From CAZEKB01 sp964512225 (GTDB lineage: Bacteria; Myxococcota_A; UBA796; UBA9615), in NCBI GenBank assembly GCA_964512225.1, contig CAZEKB010000027.1, forward strand, positions 4,713 to 68,712: a DNA stretch of 64,000 nt, written 5' to 3'. A program made the translations under genes and the position numbers. The notes under the pieces were generated by a model. That model saw only the letters and a program-made list of their open reading frames with translations. It did not search any database and had not been told where the DNA came from. Shown here in pieces: positions 50,002 to 58,650 of the stretch (its first letter is position 1; the number at the start of each line of letters is the position of its first letter).

Positions 50002-51260
50002 CGCTCCGACCCGAACGCGAGCAGGGTCTCGAGCTCGCAGCCGCCGCAGTCCCAGCCCGCGTCCTCCCCGAGCCGACGCAGCACGGGCAGCCGCCCCGGA
50101 GCCACGCCCGCCGCCTCCCACCGCACGTCCCGCAGCTCGATCGGGCCCCGCGGCCAGCGTCCCTCGGCGGTCGCGGCCTCGATCCGGACCCCCGACGGCT
50201 CCCCGTCGGCGCGGGGCGCCGTGATCTCGATCCGCTCGAACCGGCCCTCGGGCGATCCGTCGACCCAGCGCACGACCGCCGACTCGGCGAAGAACCGGGC
50301 GGGCGCCGCCGTCGCCCCGTCGTCCAGCACCCCGTCCCACGCCAGGTCGACGACCGCGGCGTCCCACGCCTCGGCTCGCACCGGCAGCGGCTCGGGGACG
50401 TCGACTCCGCAGCCGCCCAGGACGGCGAGCGCGACGACGGCGAGCGGACGCACCCACGCCCAGGCTTCGGGGCGCCGACGCACGGCCGCGTGCAGCAGCT
50501 CCACCGCACGATCGGCGAGCGGCTCCACCTCCTCGGGCGTCGGGCGGACGCCCCGCCGGGCCCGCGCGAGCACGTGCAGCCGGACCCCCCGGGGCCGCCC
50601 CTCGGCCACCCACACCGCGGCCCCGTGCCGGAGGGCCCAGGCGACGAGCGCGTCGGGCGCGGCGAGGCTGCCGAGGATCCAGGGGAGGCCGCGTCGGCCG
50701 CGGCGATCGGGGGAGACGCCGTCCACGAGCACGACGACAGTGCCGCCGGTCCGCAGCGCGCGGGTCGCCCCTTCGAGTCCGGAGCGGCCGCGGGGCAGGG
50801 CGATCACGCCCCGGCGGTCGCGGAGCGCGCGGACGGAGGCCTCGGCGCGCGGGAGGCTCGGCCACGGCGCGGCCACGACCGTCGGGGGGCGTCCCCTCCG
50901 GGCCAGCTCGGCGGCGGCCGTCTCCCAGGGCCCGAGGTGGGCGCCCAGCACCAGCACGCCCGCGTCGCCCGTCGCCTCGACGGCCTCGTCCCAGCCGTCG
51001 ACGGCGAGGGTGGAGCGGGGATCGAAGGCCCCCGCCAGCATCCGGCCCATGGCGGCGCCCCAGGCCCACGGACGCACGGGCACGCCCGCGCGCGCGGCGC
51101 GGCGACGGACCGGCAACCAGGGCCAGAGCAGCGTGGCGGCGACGGCCCCGAGGACCGCGCCGAGACCCTGCGCCAGGGGACCGGGCAGGCGTCGGCCGAG
51201 GCCCGCGAGGACGCCGGAGAGCAGGCGGATCGCCTCGTCGGCGACGCCGCGGAGGGTCAC
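49998..51260 (-). CDS. Lipid A acyltransferase (LpxL/HtrB-like) fused to an LptC-like domain
   Basis: A 420-residue fusion. Residues ~1-270 resemble the LpxL/HtrB lysophospholipid acyltransferases with the HX4E motif GAHLGPWETA (His108, Glu113), DGVSPDRRGRRGLPWILG and the family's terminal RRRPEAWAWVR. A hydrophobic segment with lipobox-like LGGC (~271-284) follows at once, then a ~135-residue LptC/LptA-type beta region (FAESAVVRWVDGSPEGRFER, GVRIEAATAEGRWPRGPIELRD) ending in a CGGC pair. LptC is the inner-membrane anchor of the LPS bridge. Start is taken as GTG 51260, after the pyrG stop; GTG 51290 inside pyrG is possible. LptB follows by overlap. Confidence 0.78.
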   Translation of the reverse strand: MTLRGVADEAIRLLSGVLAGLGRRLPGPLAQGLGAVLGAVAATLLWPWLPVRRRAARAGVPVRPWAWGAAMGRMLAGAFDPRSTLAVDGWDEAVEATGDAGVLVLGAHLGPWETAAAELARRGRPPTVVAAPWPSLPRAEASVRALRDRRGVIALPRGRSGLEGATRALRTGGTVVVLVDGVSPDRRGRRGLPWILGSLAAPDALVAWALRHGAAVWVAEGRPRGVRLHVLARARRGVRPTPEEVEPLADRAVELLHAAVRRRPEAWAWVRPLAVVALAVLGGCGVDVPEPLPVRAEAWDAAVVDLAWDGVLDDGATAAPARFFAESAVVRWVDGSPEGRFERIEITAPRADGEPSGVRIEAATAEGRWPRGPIELRDVRWEAAGVAPGRLPVLRRLGEDAGWDCGGCELETLLAFGSER

Positions 51261-51267
51261 GGGGGGC

Positions 51268-52959
51268 TCAGGACTCGGCGGAGACGCCACCGGGCGCGCT
51301 GGTCAGGACGGCGCCCGCGAGGTCCTTCTCTTCGGCCACGGCCTCTTCGGCCGTCGTGCGGGCCTCGCGGAACCGCATCGCCGCCTCGACGAAGCGCTCG
51401 AAGATCGGGTGCGGCGCGGTCGGCTTCGACTTGTACTCGGGGTGGAACTGGCACCCGAAGAACCAGGGGTGCTCCGACAGCTCGACGGTCTCGCACAGGT
51501 TCCCGTCGGGGCTGAACCCGGACGGCAGGAGGCCGCCCGCTTCGAGCTGCTCGAGGTACACGTTGTTGACCTCGTACCGATGTCGATGCCGCTCGGAGAT
51601 GTCCGTGCGGCCGTAGATCCGGTGGGCCAGCGTGCCGCTGCGGATGGAGCAGGGGTACGCCCCCAGCCGCATCGTGCCGCCCTTCATCGTGATCTCCTTC
51701 TGGGCTTCCATCAGGTCGATCACCGGGTGCGCGGTGGACTGGTCGAACTCGCGGCTGTTGGCCCGCTCGAAGCCGAGCACGTTGCGCGCGAACTCGACGA
51801 CCGCCAGCTGCATGCCCAGGCAGATGCCCAGGAAGGGGATGCGCTGCTCGCGGGCGTGGCGGATCGCCGCCATCTTCCCTTCGGTGCCCCGCTCCCCGAA
51901 GCCACCGGGCACGAGGATCCCGTCGAGCCCGTTCAGGAGGTCGAGGCGGCCGCTCTCGAGGTCGTCCGACGGCACGAAGCGCAGCTCGACGCGCGCCTTG
52001 CTCGCCATGCCGCCGTGGGCCAGGGCCTCGTTCAGGCTCTTGTACGACTCCACGAGGTGGACGTACTTGCCGACGATCCCGATCACCACGTCGTCCGAAG
52101 GGTTGACCATGCGGTCGACTATCGTCTGCCACGCGGACAGGTCCGGGCTGCGGGCCCAGATGTTCAGCCGCTCGCAGATCTTGTCGTCGAGCTTGTCCTG
52201 GTGGAACGTCAGCGGCAGCTGGTAGATGCAGGCCACGTTCGGCGCCGAGACCACGCGGTCCGCGGGCAGGTTGCAGAACAGCCCGATCTTCGCCTTGATC
52301 TCGGCGGGCAGGGACATGTCGCTGCGGCACAGCAGGATGTCCGGCTGGATGCCGATCGAGCGCAGCTCCTTGACGCTGTGCTGCGTGGGCTTGGTCTTGA
52401 GCTCGTCGGCCGTGCTCAGGTAGGGCACGAGCGTCACGTGCACGTACAGGACGTTCTCTTCGCCGAGGTCGAACCGGAGCTGCCGGATCGCCTCGAGGAA
52501 GGGCAGGGACTCGATGTCGCCGACCGTCCCGCCGACCTCCGTGATCAGGACGTCCACCTCGTCGCCCGCGACGCGCAGGATCCGCGACTTGATCTCGTTG
52601 GTGATGTGGGGGATCACCTGCACGGTCCGGCCCAGGTACTCGCCCCGCCGCTCCTTGCGGATCACCGACTCGTAGACCTTGCCCGTGGTGAAGTTGTTGG
52701 CCTTGCCCGTGACGGCGGTGGTGAAGCGCTCGTAGTGACCGAGATCGAGGTCCGTCTCCGCGCCGTCGTCCGTGACGTAGACCTCGCCGTGCTGATACGG
52801 CGACATCGTCCCCGGGTCGACGTTGATGTAGGGATCCATCTTGAGGTGCTGCACCCGAAGGCCGCGGCACTCCATGAGGGCCCCGATCGAGGCGGAGGAG
52901 AGCCCCTTGCCGAGGGAGGACAACACCCCTCCCGTGACGAAGATGAACTTCGTTTTCAT
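51268..52959 (-). CDS. pyrG: CTP synthase
   Basis: A 563-residue enzyme that aminates UTP to CTP using glutamine. The N-terminal synthetase domain has TKFIFVTGGVLSSLGKGLS and MDPYINVDPGTM; the C-terminal class I glutamine amidotransferase domain has FLGICLGMQL (nucleophile Cys), and QFHPEYKSKP (His/Glu). Length is normal apart from a short Ala/Glu-rich C-terminal tail. The gene is followed after seven bases by the acyltransferase-LptC fusion and preceded by a 118-base gap to rpsI. Confidence 0.97.
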   Translation of the reverse strand: MKTKFIFVTGGVLSSLGKGLSSASIGALMECRGLRVQHLKMDPYINVDPGTMSPYQHGEVYVTDDGAETDLDLGHYERFTTAVTGKANNFTTGKVYESVIRKERRGEYLGRTVQVIPHITNEIKSRILRVAGDEVDVLITEVGGTVGDIESLPFLEAIRQLRFDLGEENVLYVHVTLVPYLSTADELKTKPTQHSVKELRSIGIQPDILLCRSDMSLPAEIKAKIGLFCNLPADRVVSAPNVACIYQLPLTFHQDKLDDKICERLNIWARSPDLSAWQTIVDRMVNPSDDVVIGIVGKYVHLVESYKSLNEALAHGGMASKARVELRFVPSDDLESGRLDLLNGLDGILVPGGFGERGTEGKMAAIRHAREQRIPFLGICLGMQLAVVEFARNVLGFERANSREFDQSTAHPVIDLMEAQKEITMKGGTMRLGAYPCSIRSGTLAHRIYGRTDISERHRHRYEVNNVYLEQLEAGGLLPSGFSPDGNLCETVELSEHPWFFGCQFHPEYKSKPTAPHPIFERFVEAAMRFREARTTAEEAVAEEKDLAGAVLTSAPGGVSAES

Positions 52960-53077
52960 GAGCTGAATCCCGTGCGCGCGGTGGACGACCTGACCGCGAG
53001 GGAGTGTACCCAGAATCCCGAGCCCCGACGACGCAAGGCCGGGATCCGGGGGAAGACGCGAACGCGCCCGGGAGCGA

Positions 53078-53470
53078 CTAGCGCTTGCTGAACTGGAAGC
53101 GCGCGCGGGCGCCCTTCTGGCCGTACTTCTTGCGCTCCTTGATCCGCGCGTCGCGGGTCAGGAAGCCCTCCGCCTTGAGGGCGGGGCGAAGCTCGGGGTT
53201 GTACTTCAGCAACGCGCGGGAGATGCCGTGCTTGATCGCGCCGGCCTGGCCGCTGGTGCCACCGCCGCGGACGCGGACGGTGATGTCGAACGAGTTCTCG
53301 GTGTCCGTCAGCTGCAGCGGCTGCTTCAGGATCATCTTGTCGGTCTCGCGGCAGAAGAAGGTGTCCAGGTCCCGGTCGTTGACCATGAACCGGCCCGCGC
53401 CGGGGGTGAGGTAAACGCGCGCGGTGGCGCGCTTGCGGCGGCCGGTGCCGTAGTAGACGGAGGTGCTCAT
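53078..53470 (-). CDS. rpsI: 30S ribosomal protein S9
   Basis: A 130-residue S9. GTGRRKRATARVYLTPG at the N-terminus, VRGGGTSGQAGAIKHGISRALL in the middle and the classic basic C-terminal tail KKYGQKGARARFQFSKR that reaches into the ribosomal P site. It follows rplM after twelve bases, the universal rplM-rpsI order. Confidence 0.98.
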   Translation of the reverse strand: MSTSVYYGTGRRKRATARVYLTPGAGRFMVNDRDLDTFFCRETDKMILKQPLQLTDTENSFDITVRVRGGGTSGQAGAIKHGISRALLKYNPELRPALKAEGFLTRDARIKERKKYGQKGARARFQFSKR

Positions 53471-53482
53471 CGACTGCTTCTC

Positions 53483-53926
53483 CTAGAGCGCCAGCGGCTG
53501 CGGCTGCTGGGCGGCGTGCGGGTGGTCGGCACCCGCGTACACCTTGAGCTTGGTGATCTGGCGCGCGGCCAGACGGTTCTTCGGCAGCATGCCCTTCACG
53601 GCGTGCTCCCAGACGCGCTTGGGATCGCGCTGGATGAGCTCGCCGAACGACAGGGCCCGGAGCCCGCCCGGGTAGCCCGAGTAGTTGTAGTAGTTCTTCG
53701 CGGTGCGCTTGTTGCCCGTGACCACGACCTTCTCGGCGTTGACGACGATGACGAAGTCACCGGTGTCCACGTGGGGCGTGTAGACGGCCTTGTGACGGCC
53801 GCGGAGGACGTCCGCGATCCGCGTGGCGACGCGGCCCAGGGTCTTGCCCTCGGCGTCCACCACGAACCAGTTGCGGGCGATGGTGCCCTCGTTCACGTCT
53901 TCCTTGCGAGCGAACCAAGTGCTCAT
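53483..53926 (-). CDS. rplM: 50S ribosomal protein L13
   Basis: A 147-residue L13 with RNWFVVDAEGKTLGRVAT, HVDTGDFVIVVNAEKVVVTG, YNYSGYPGGLR and HAVKGMLPKNRLAA, all hallmark blocks. First gene of the rplM-rpsI operon, with the strong ribosome site GGAAAGAAG before ATG 53926 and a candidate promoter about 85 bases upstream. Confidence 0.98.
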   Translation of the reverse strand: MSTWFARKEDVNEGTIARNWFVVDAEGKTLGRVATRIADVLRGRHKAVYTPHVDTGDFVIVVNAEKVVVTGNKRTAKNYYNYSGYPGGLRALSFGELIQRDPKRVWEHAVKGMLPKNRLAARQITKLKVYAGADHPHAAQQPQPLAL

Positions 53927-54011
53927 GACTTCTTTCCTTCTGCGGCTCGGTCGGCGTCTTCACCGACTCCGAAACCGGACGCACGACCGACCCAGGCGGA
54001 CGCGGAGAGGC

Positions 54012-54040
54012 CTTCTACAGGAGCCCTCGCAAACGGTCAA
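54012..54040 (-). promoter_or_regulatory. Candidate promoter of the rplM-rpsI operon
   Basis: On the minus strand TTGACC (54035-54040) and TAGAAG (54012-54017) are 17 bases apart, giving a leader of about 80 bases before rplM. Hexamers match 5/6 and 4/6. Confidence 0.5.
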
Positions 54041-54069
54041 GAACGATCGCCTGCAAGCGGGCGGGCGGG

Positions 54070-55554
54070 CTACTCGTCCGTCTCGATGAACGACGGCATC
54101 GTGCGGTACCAGAGGTCCGCGTTGCCGAGGCGGTAGTCGACCCACAGCGCGTGCACGGCGGGCCCCGCGAGGGCGATCTGCAGGTCGTCGGAGATCGCGC
54201 TGGACTGGGGGTCGTCGTCCACGCGCGCGTCGTCGGGCGCCCACGTGAGGCCGCCGTCGGTGGAGACCCGGTAGTAGACGTCCGGCTGCGGGGCGCCTTC
54301 GAAGTCGGACCCGGCGGTGCGATGGTCGATCCATCCGACGGCCACCCGATCACCCTGCTGGACGACCTGGGGGCGGAGCGAGTGGGCGGTCCCGATCACG
54401 TCGGTGTCCACGCGGAACTCGGAGCCCCAGCTGTTGCCCCCGTCGATGCTCGTGCGCACGAGCACGTCGAAGCCCACGTCCCGGTTGTCGTGCCAGGACA
54501 CCATCACCCGGCCCGCGGCCGCGCTCACGGACGGGTAGAAGCTGTCCGCGGCCCCCTCGCCGTCCGCCTCGATGCGCTGGGGCTCTTCGGTCCACGTGAA
54601 GCCGGCGTTCGTGGACGACGCCATGAAGATGTCCCGGGCGCCGTTCCGGTCGTCGTGCCAGGCGACGTAGATCGCGGGCTGCGCCGCGTCGCGATCGATC
54701 ACCATCGAGATCCCGAACGCGTTGATCGGCTCGGCCGCGACCCCGGTGAGGCGGATGTCCTCGGCGTCCCAGAAGTCGCCGCGGTTCACGGAGTGGCGGA
54801 CGTAGACGTCGTTGCCGCCGTGACGCGCGTCCTGCCACGACACGTACACGCCGCCGATCGGATCGGTGACGATGAACGGGTGGGCGGAGTACGCGGCGCC
54901 CGCTTCGTCCGTGTCGAGGCGGAGCTCCTCGGGGAGCCAGCCGGTGCCGTTCGTCCCCCGGGTGAAGAAGATGTCGTAGGCGCCGCGGCGGTTGTCGTAC
55001 CAGACGGCGTAGACGGTGTCGGTGTCGCCGTCGCGCTCGACGGACAGGGCAGGGCCCAGGGAGTCCCAGTCGCCCTCCTGGTCCACGGTGAGGAGGGTGT
55101 CGTTGCTCCAAGTCCGGCCCGCGTCCTCGGAGTGGGAGAAGTAGATGCTGCGGTGGCCGAGCTCCGAGTCCCGGTCGTCTTCCCAGGCCACGTAGATCGA
55201 CTCGCCCACGCACGCGATCGCCGGGTTCTCCGCCACGGAGTCGCCGCCCGGGTCGGCCGAGAGCTGGGTGTCGGACCCCCAGCTGCCGCCGCCGCCGCGG
55301 CCCGCGTTGAAGAAGACCTGGTTGCGACCGCCCCGGCGATCGTCGTGCCACACGACGTAGACCGTGGTCCCGGAGACGCACATCGCGGGCTCGGCGGTGT
55401 TCGCCGCGGCGCTGGAGTCGACCTGCACGTCGTTCGTGGTGTAGGCGATGATCTCGGGTTCGCCGCCCTCGCCGTCGCACCCGGACGTGAGCCCCGCGAC
55501 GCAGAGCAGCACGGCGATCGCGGAGACGAGGAGGGGCGTGGGTCGGCCGAACAT
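54070..55554 (-). CDS. Exported sialidase-fold (BNR-repeat) lipoprotein
   Basis: A 494-residue lipoprotein: signal peptide with lipobox LTSGC, then a six-bladed propeller built from units like AMCVSGTTVYVVWHDDRRGG, IACVGESIYVAWEDDRD and VYVSWQDARHGGND, each pairing an Asp-box motif (SxDxGxTW: SEDAGRTWS, SIDGGNSW, STDGGLTW). This is the sialidase/neuraminidase fold, but the catalytic Arg triad cannot be confirmed by eye, so it may only bind glycans or proteins. It stands alone, divergent from the TIGR02300-like gene. Confidence 0.78.
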   Translation of the reverse strand: MFGRPTPLLVSAIAVLLCVAGLTSGCDGEGGEPEIIAYTTNDVQVDSSAAANTAEPAMCVSGTTVYVVWHDDRRGGRNQVFFNAGRGGGGSWGSDTQLSADPGGDSVAENPAIACVGESIYVAWEDDRDSELGHRSIYFSHSEDAGRTWSNDTLLTVDQEGDWDSLGPALSVERDGDTDTVYAVWYDNRRGAYDIFFTRGTNGTGWLPEELRLDTDEAGAAYSAHPFIVTDPIGGVYVSWQDARHGGNDVYVRHSVNRGDFWDAEDIRLTGVAAEPINAFGISMVIDRDAAQPAIYVAWHDDRNGARDIFMASSTNAGFTWTEEPQRIEADGEGAADSFYPSVSAAAGRVMVSWHDNRDVGFDVLVRTSIDGGNSWGSEFRVDTDVIGTAHSLRPQVVQQGDRVAVGWIDHRTAGSDFEGAPQPDVYYRVSTDGGLTWAPDDARVDDDPQSSAISDDLQIALAGPAVHALWVDYRLGNADLWYRTMPSFIETDE

Positions 55555-55655
55555 GCGCGGGAGGGTACCAGCCGGGACACGGGCCGCCCGGGCGCCGTTT
55601 GACCGGGCCCTCCGCAGTGTGGCAGGGTCGCTGGCCGCTCGCCTTTTAGAGCGCG

Positions 55656-56060
55656 ATGGAGATTGCCTGGATGGCCGCCAGCCCCAAGCCCGACCTCGGT
55701 TCGAAGTTCACCTGCTTCAAGTGCCAGTGCAAGTTCTACGACCTCGGTCGCCCCGAGCCGCTCTGCCCTCGCTGCGGGGCGGACCAGCGCGAAGACCCCG
55801 CACCCGACCCGCGCGAGGCCTACGCCTCCCCCCGTCGGCGGGGCAAGAAGAAGGCCAAGGCCGCCGCCCCGAAGGTGGTCGAGCAGCCGGTCGAGGAGGA
55901 GGACGACCTCCTCGACGACCTCGACGATGAGGACGAGGCCCCCGCGAAGGACGCCAAGGGAGCCAAGGCGACGAAGGCCAAGGCCGGCAAGGCCAAGGCC
56001 ACGAAGCCCAAGGCCACGAAGCCCAAGGCCACGAAGGCCAAGAAGAAGAAAAAAGCTTAG
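55656..56060 (+). CDS. TIGR02300-like zinc-ribbon protein with Lys/Ala-rich tail
   Basis: A 134-residue protein. LGSKFTCFKCQCKFYDLGRP and PLCPRCG give a two-CxxC zinc ribbon (C20, C23, C37, C40) of the TIGR02300 kind, a family of unknown role. An acidic stretch (EEEDDLLDDLDDEDE) and a C-terminal KATKP-repeat tail ending in five lysines follow, suggesting nucleic-acid or ribosome association. Its TAG overlaps the stop of the convergent truA gene by four bases. Confidence 0.75.
   Translation: MEIAWMAASPKPDLGSKFTCFKCQCKFYDLGRPEPLCPRCGADQREDPAPDPREAYASPRRRGKKKAKAAAPKVVEQPVEEEDDLLDDLDDEDEAPAKDAKGAKATKAKAGKAKATKPKATKPKATKAKKKKKA
55995..56039 (+). repeat. 15-bp tandem repeats encoding KATKP
   Basis: Three 15-base units begin at 55995, 56010 and 56025 (the last diverges to KATKA). 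They encode the basic tail of the zinc-ribbon protein. Confidence 0.8.
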
Positions 56061-56845
56061 CCGACCCCCGGGGGGTCGTAGAGCACCCGCTCCAGGAACA
56101 GCCCGTGCGGCGGCGCCGTCGGCCCCGCCTCGACGCGGTTCTGCGTCTCGCGGATGCGGACCATGGCGCCGAGCGGCATCCGCCCGCGCCCCACCTCGAC
56201 GGCCGTGCCCACGAGGATCCGGACCATCTGCTTGAGGAACCCGGAGCCGTGGAACCGCAGGGAGACGACGTCGCCCGCGACGCGCACCTCGGCCGCGTGC
56301 AGCGTCTTGACCGGGTCGGGGCTCGAGCAGTCGGCGGCCCGGTAGGCGCCCCAGTGAGCGGTCCCCGGGAGCGTGGCGAGCTCGGCGCGCAGTCGGTCGG
56401 CGTCCAGATCGGGGGCGACCCGCCACACCCGCCCGCGGCGCAGCGCCGAGGCGGCCACCCGGGGCAGCAGGTCGTACCGGTACCACTTGCCGCGGGCGTA
56501 GTGCCGGGCCTCCCAGTCCGCGGGCACCTCCTCGACGCGGAATACGCGGACGTCGCGCCCGCTGAGCCCGTTGAGCCCCCGCAGGATCCGTCCCGGCGGG
56601 AAGTCGCGCGTGGTGTGCACGTTGGCGACCTGCGCCTCGGCGTGCACGCCCGCGTCGGTCCGCCCCGACGCGCGCACGACGACGCCGTGTCCGAACAGGG
56701 TGCGGCCCGCCTGCTCGAGCTCCCCCTGCACCGTGCGCAGACCCGCTGGCTGGCGCTGCCAGCCGTGGAAGTCCGCGCCGTCGTACTCGATCGTGAGCTT
56801 GTAGTTGCGGGCCCCCGGCGTGTCCGGGCCGACGGGCTCGCTCAC
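56057..56845 (-). CDS. truA: tRNA pseudouridine(38-40) synthase
   Basis: A 262-residue TruA that makes pseudouridine at positions 38-40 of tRNA anticodon arms. The catalytic Asp is in GRTDAGVHA; YDGADFHGWQRQ at the N-terminus and RFHGSGFLKQMVRILVGT near the C-terminus are typical. GTG start at 56845 overlaps the stop of the upstream surface-protein gene (GTGA). Confidence 0.95.
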   Translation of the reverse strand: MSEPVGPDTPGARNYKLTIEYDGADFHGWQRQPAGLRTVQGELEQAGRTLFGHGVVVRASGRTDAGVHAEAQVANVHTTRDFPPGRILRGLNGLSGRDVRVFRVEEVPADWEARHYARGKWYRYDLLPRVAASALRRGRVWRVAPDLDADRLRAELATLPGTAHWGAYRAADCSSPDPVKTLHAAEVRVAGDVVSLRFHGSGFLKQMVRILVGTAVEVGRGRMPLGAMVRIRETQNRVEAGPTAPPHGLFLERVLYDPPGVG

Positions 56846-58650
56846 CGGCGCCGGGCGACCGGGACGAGGACCGCCAGCAGGAGACCGAGCAGAGCGAGCG
56901 GGCGCGGCGGCAGCGGCGCGGCGACGATCGAGTTGGGGGCGCAGGTGCAGCCGTAGGTGTCGCCCGCGCACTCCGAGGCGGCGCAGGTCGCCACGGGAGT
57001 GCCCGTCACGACGGCGGCGGGCCCGCTGTCCAGGTCCCCGGAGTCGTAGGTGATCACCGTGAGGTAGTACACGGTGTCGTTCACGAGCCCCTCGACGGTG
57101 ACGCTGTGCTCGGTCGAAGCCCCGTCCCACTCCACGTCCGCCGGGTAGTCGTCGGTGCGCTCGTCGTCCTCGCCCTCGTTCACGAGGACGGCGAAGGCGG
57201 GCAGGTCCCCGTCGCCGGTGAAGGCGACGTCGGAGATGTAGAGCTCGTAGTGGTCGATGTCGGGCTCGTCGCTCGCGGTCCAGGTCACCACGAGCTTGTT
57301 GTCCCCTCCTTCGGCCGACAGGTTCGTCACGACCTCGGGGGGCGTGTCCTTCGTCACCACCACGCTGTCCTTGCCCACGTTGCCCGTGTCGTCCTCGTAG
57401 TAGACGAACAGGCGGTTGTCGCCCTCTTCGTCGAGGTCGTCGACGCTCAGCTCCACCGACACCTCGGTGTCCTCGGTCCCCCGCCCCGTCGCGAGGCTGC
57501 TGCCGTCGTCCGGGTCGGGGCCGCCGGTGCGCACGTCGTAGTCGCCGTCGGCGTCGGCGGTGAAGGTGATCGTGAACGCCTCGCCGTCCTGCACCGTGTC
57601 GGGCGTGGCGAGGAGATCGGAGATCCAGGGTCGGTCGGTGATCACGCGGACCGTGCTGTTGGACGCGCGCACGTAGACCGGGTCGTCGCCCGAGGCCGAC
57701 GTCGCGAACTCCGCCGCGTAGCTGCTCGCGAGGGAGAGCGTGCCGTCGAGCTCCGCGTCGGCCGCCCCGTAGGCCTCGATCGTACCGTCCTGACGCCCCA
57801 GCCAGAGCCGGAGCTCGGCCCCGTCGTAGACGAAGCCCAGGGCCGAGGGGTCGGTGATCCCGGTGAGGAACTGCGTGGCGGTGGTGGAGGCGGTCAGGTT
57901 CGACAGCGTCCAGATGTCCCCGCTCGTGGAGTCCGCCCACAAGGACGACGTGGTCCACTCGCTGGTGACCATGTCCAGCGTGCTGCCCTGGATCACCACG
58001 GGCGGGGTGGACGACGCGGAGTACGTCCCCGTGCGCGACACCCAGGACATCACCCCGCGGGTATCCGAGATGATGACGGCGCCCCCGTCGACCCCCACGG
58101 TCATCGCCCCGACCGTGCCCGATCCGAAGAGGGGGAGGCCCCCGCCGTCGGTCTCGGTGCCCGCGACGTCGAAGCGGTGCAGCGTGAAGGCGCCGGCGTC
58201 CTGCACGACGGCGTGGACGTAGGCGTCGCCGGCCGCCCAGGCGAGCTCGGTCACGGCCCCGACCCCGTCGTTCAGGACGACGGCGCTCGGCGTCGTCACC
58301 ACGGGGGGCGTGGAGTCGTCGACCTCCACCTTGTAGACGGTCCCCTCGGCGCCGCACCCCATGTAGAAGCGGTCCCCGTAGGCGGCCGACTCCACGAACA
58401 CCACCGACTCGGCCGAGTCGCAGCCCCCCGCGAAGATGGGCGACGAGAACGCGGCCTCGTGCCAGATCCAGATCCCGCCCCCGGAGCCCGCGGCGGCGAC
58501 GATGCTCCCGTCGGTGCTCGCGGCGATGCCGTGCAGGGTGAACCCGCCGTCTCCCGGGGTGAGCGAGCCCCCCTCGCCGCCGGGCAGCGCGCCCGCCGGA
58601 GCCGCCGCGAGCAGGACCGCGGCGACCACGCCGAGCCTCAGGCCGTCCAT
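56842..58650 (-). CDS. Secreted surface protein with fibronectin-type domain and MYXO-CTERM-like tail
   Basis: A 602-residue exported protein. A signal peptide (ending near PAGALPGG) leads to a ~330-residue beta-propeller-like region (HGIAASTDGSIVAAAGSGGG, GDAYVHAVVQDAGAF), a Ca-binding-like acidic Ig segment (TADADGDYDVRTGGPDPDD), a fibronectin type III domain (NKLVVTWTASDEPDIDHYEL, NDTVYYLTVITYDSGD), and a tail with four cysteines (CAASECAGDTYGCTC), a hydrophobic helix and VARRR. That layout is a MYXO-CTERM-like anchor. Function unknown. Its start overlaps the end of asd by 13 bases. Confidence 0.72.
   Translation of the reverse strand: MDGLRLGVVAAVLLAAAPAGALPGGEGGSLTPGDGGFTLHGIAASTDGSIVAAAGSGGGIWIWHEAAFSSPIFAGGCDSAESVVFVESAAYGDRFYMGCGAEGTVYKVEVDDSTPPVVTTPSAVVLNDGVGAVTELAWAAGDAYVHAVVQDAGAFTLHRFDVAGTETDGGGLPLFGSGTVGAMTVGVDGGAVIISDTRGVMSWVSRTGTYSASSTPPVVIQGSTLDMVTSEWTTSSLWADSTSGDIWTLSNLTASTTATQFLTGITDPSALGFVYDGAELRLWLGRQDGTIEAYGAADAELDGTLSLASSYAAEFATSASGDDPVYVRASNSTVRVITDRPWISDLLATPDTVQDGEAFTITFTADADGDYDVRTGGPDPDDGSSLATGRGTEDTEVSVELSVDDLDEEGDNRLFVYYEDDTGNVGKDSVVVTKDTPPEVVTNLSAEGGDNKLVVTWTASDEPDIDHYELYISDVAFTGDGDLPAFAVLVNEGEDDERTDDYPADVEWDGASTEHSVTVEGLVNDTVYYLTVITYDSGDLDSGPAAVVTGTPVATCAASECAGDTYGCTCAPNSIVAAPLPPRPLALLGLLLAVLVPVARRR

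Noticed and set aside
49249..53091. Very long plus-strand open frame opposite lptB, the LpxL-LptC fusion and pyrG
   Set aside because: It is antisense to three clear genes, its translation is Arg/Ala/Pro-rich without any motif, and such frames are expected at this GC content.
56062..56078. Inverted repeat CGACCCCC/GGGGGTCG after the zinc-ribbon gene as terminator
   Set aside because: It lies inside the C-terminal codons of truA (Asp-Pro-Pro-Gly) and no T-tract follows.
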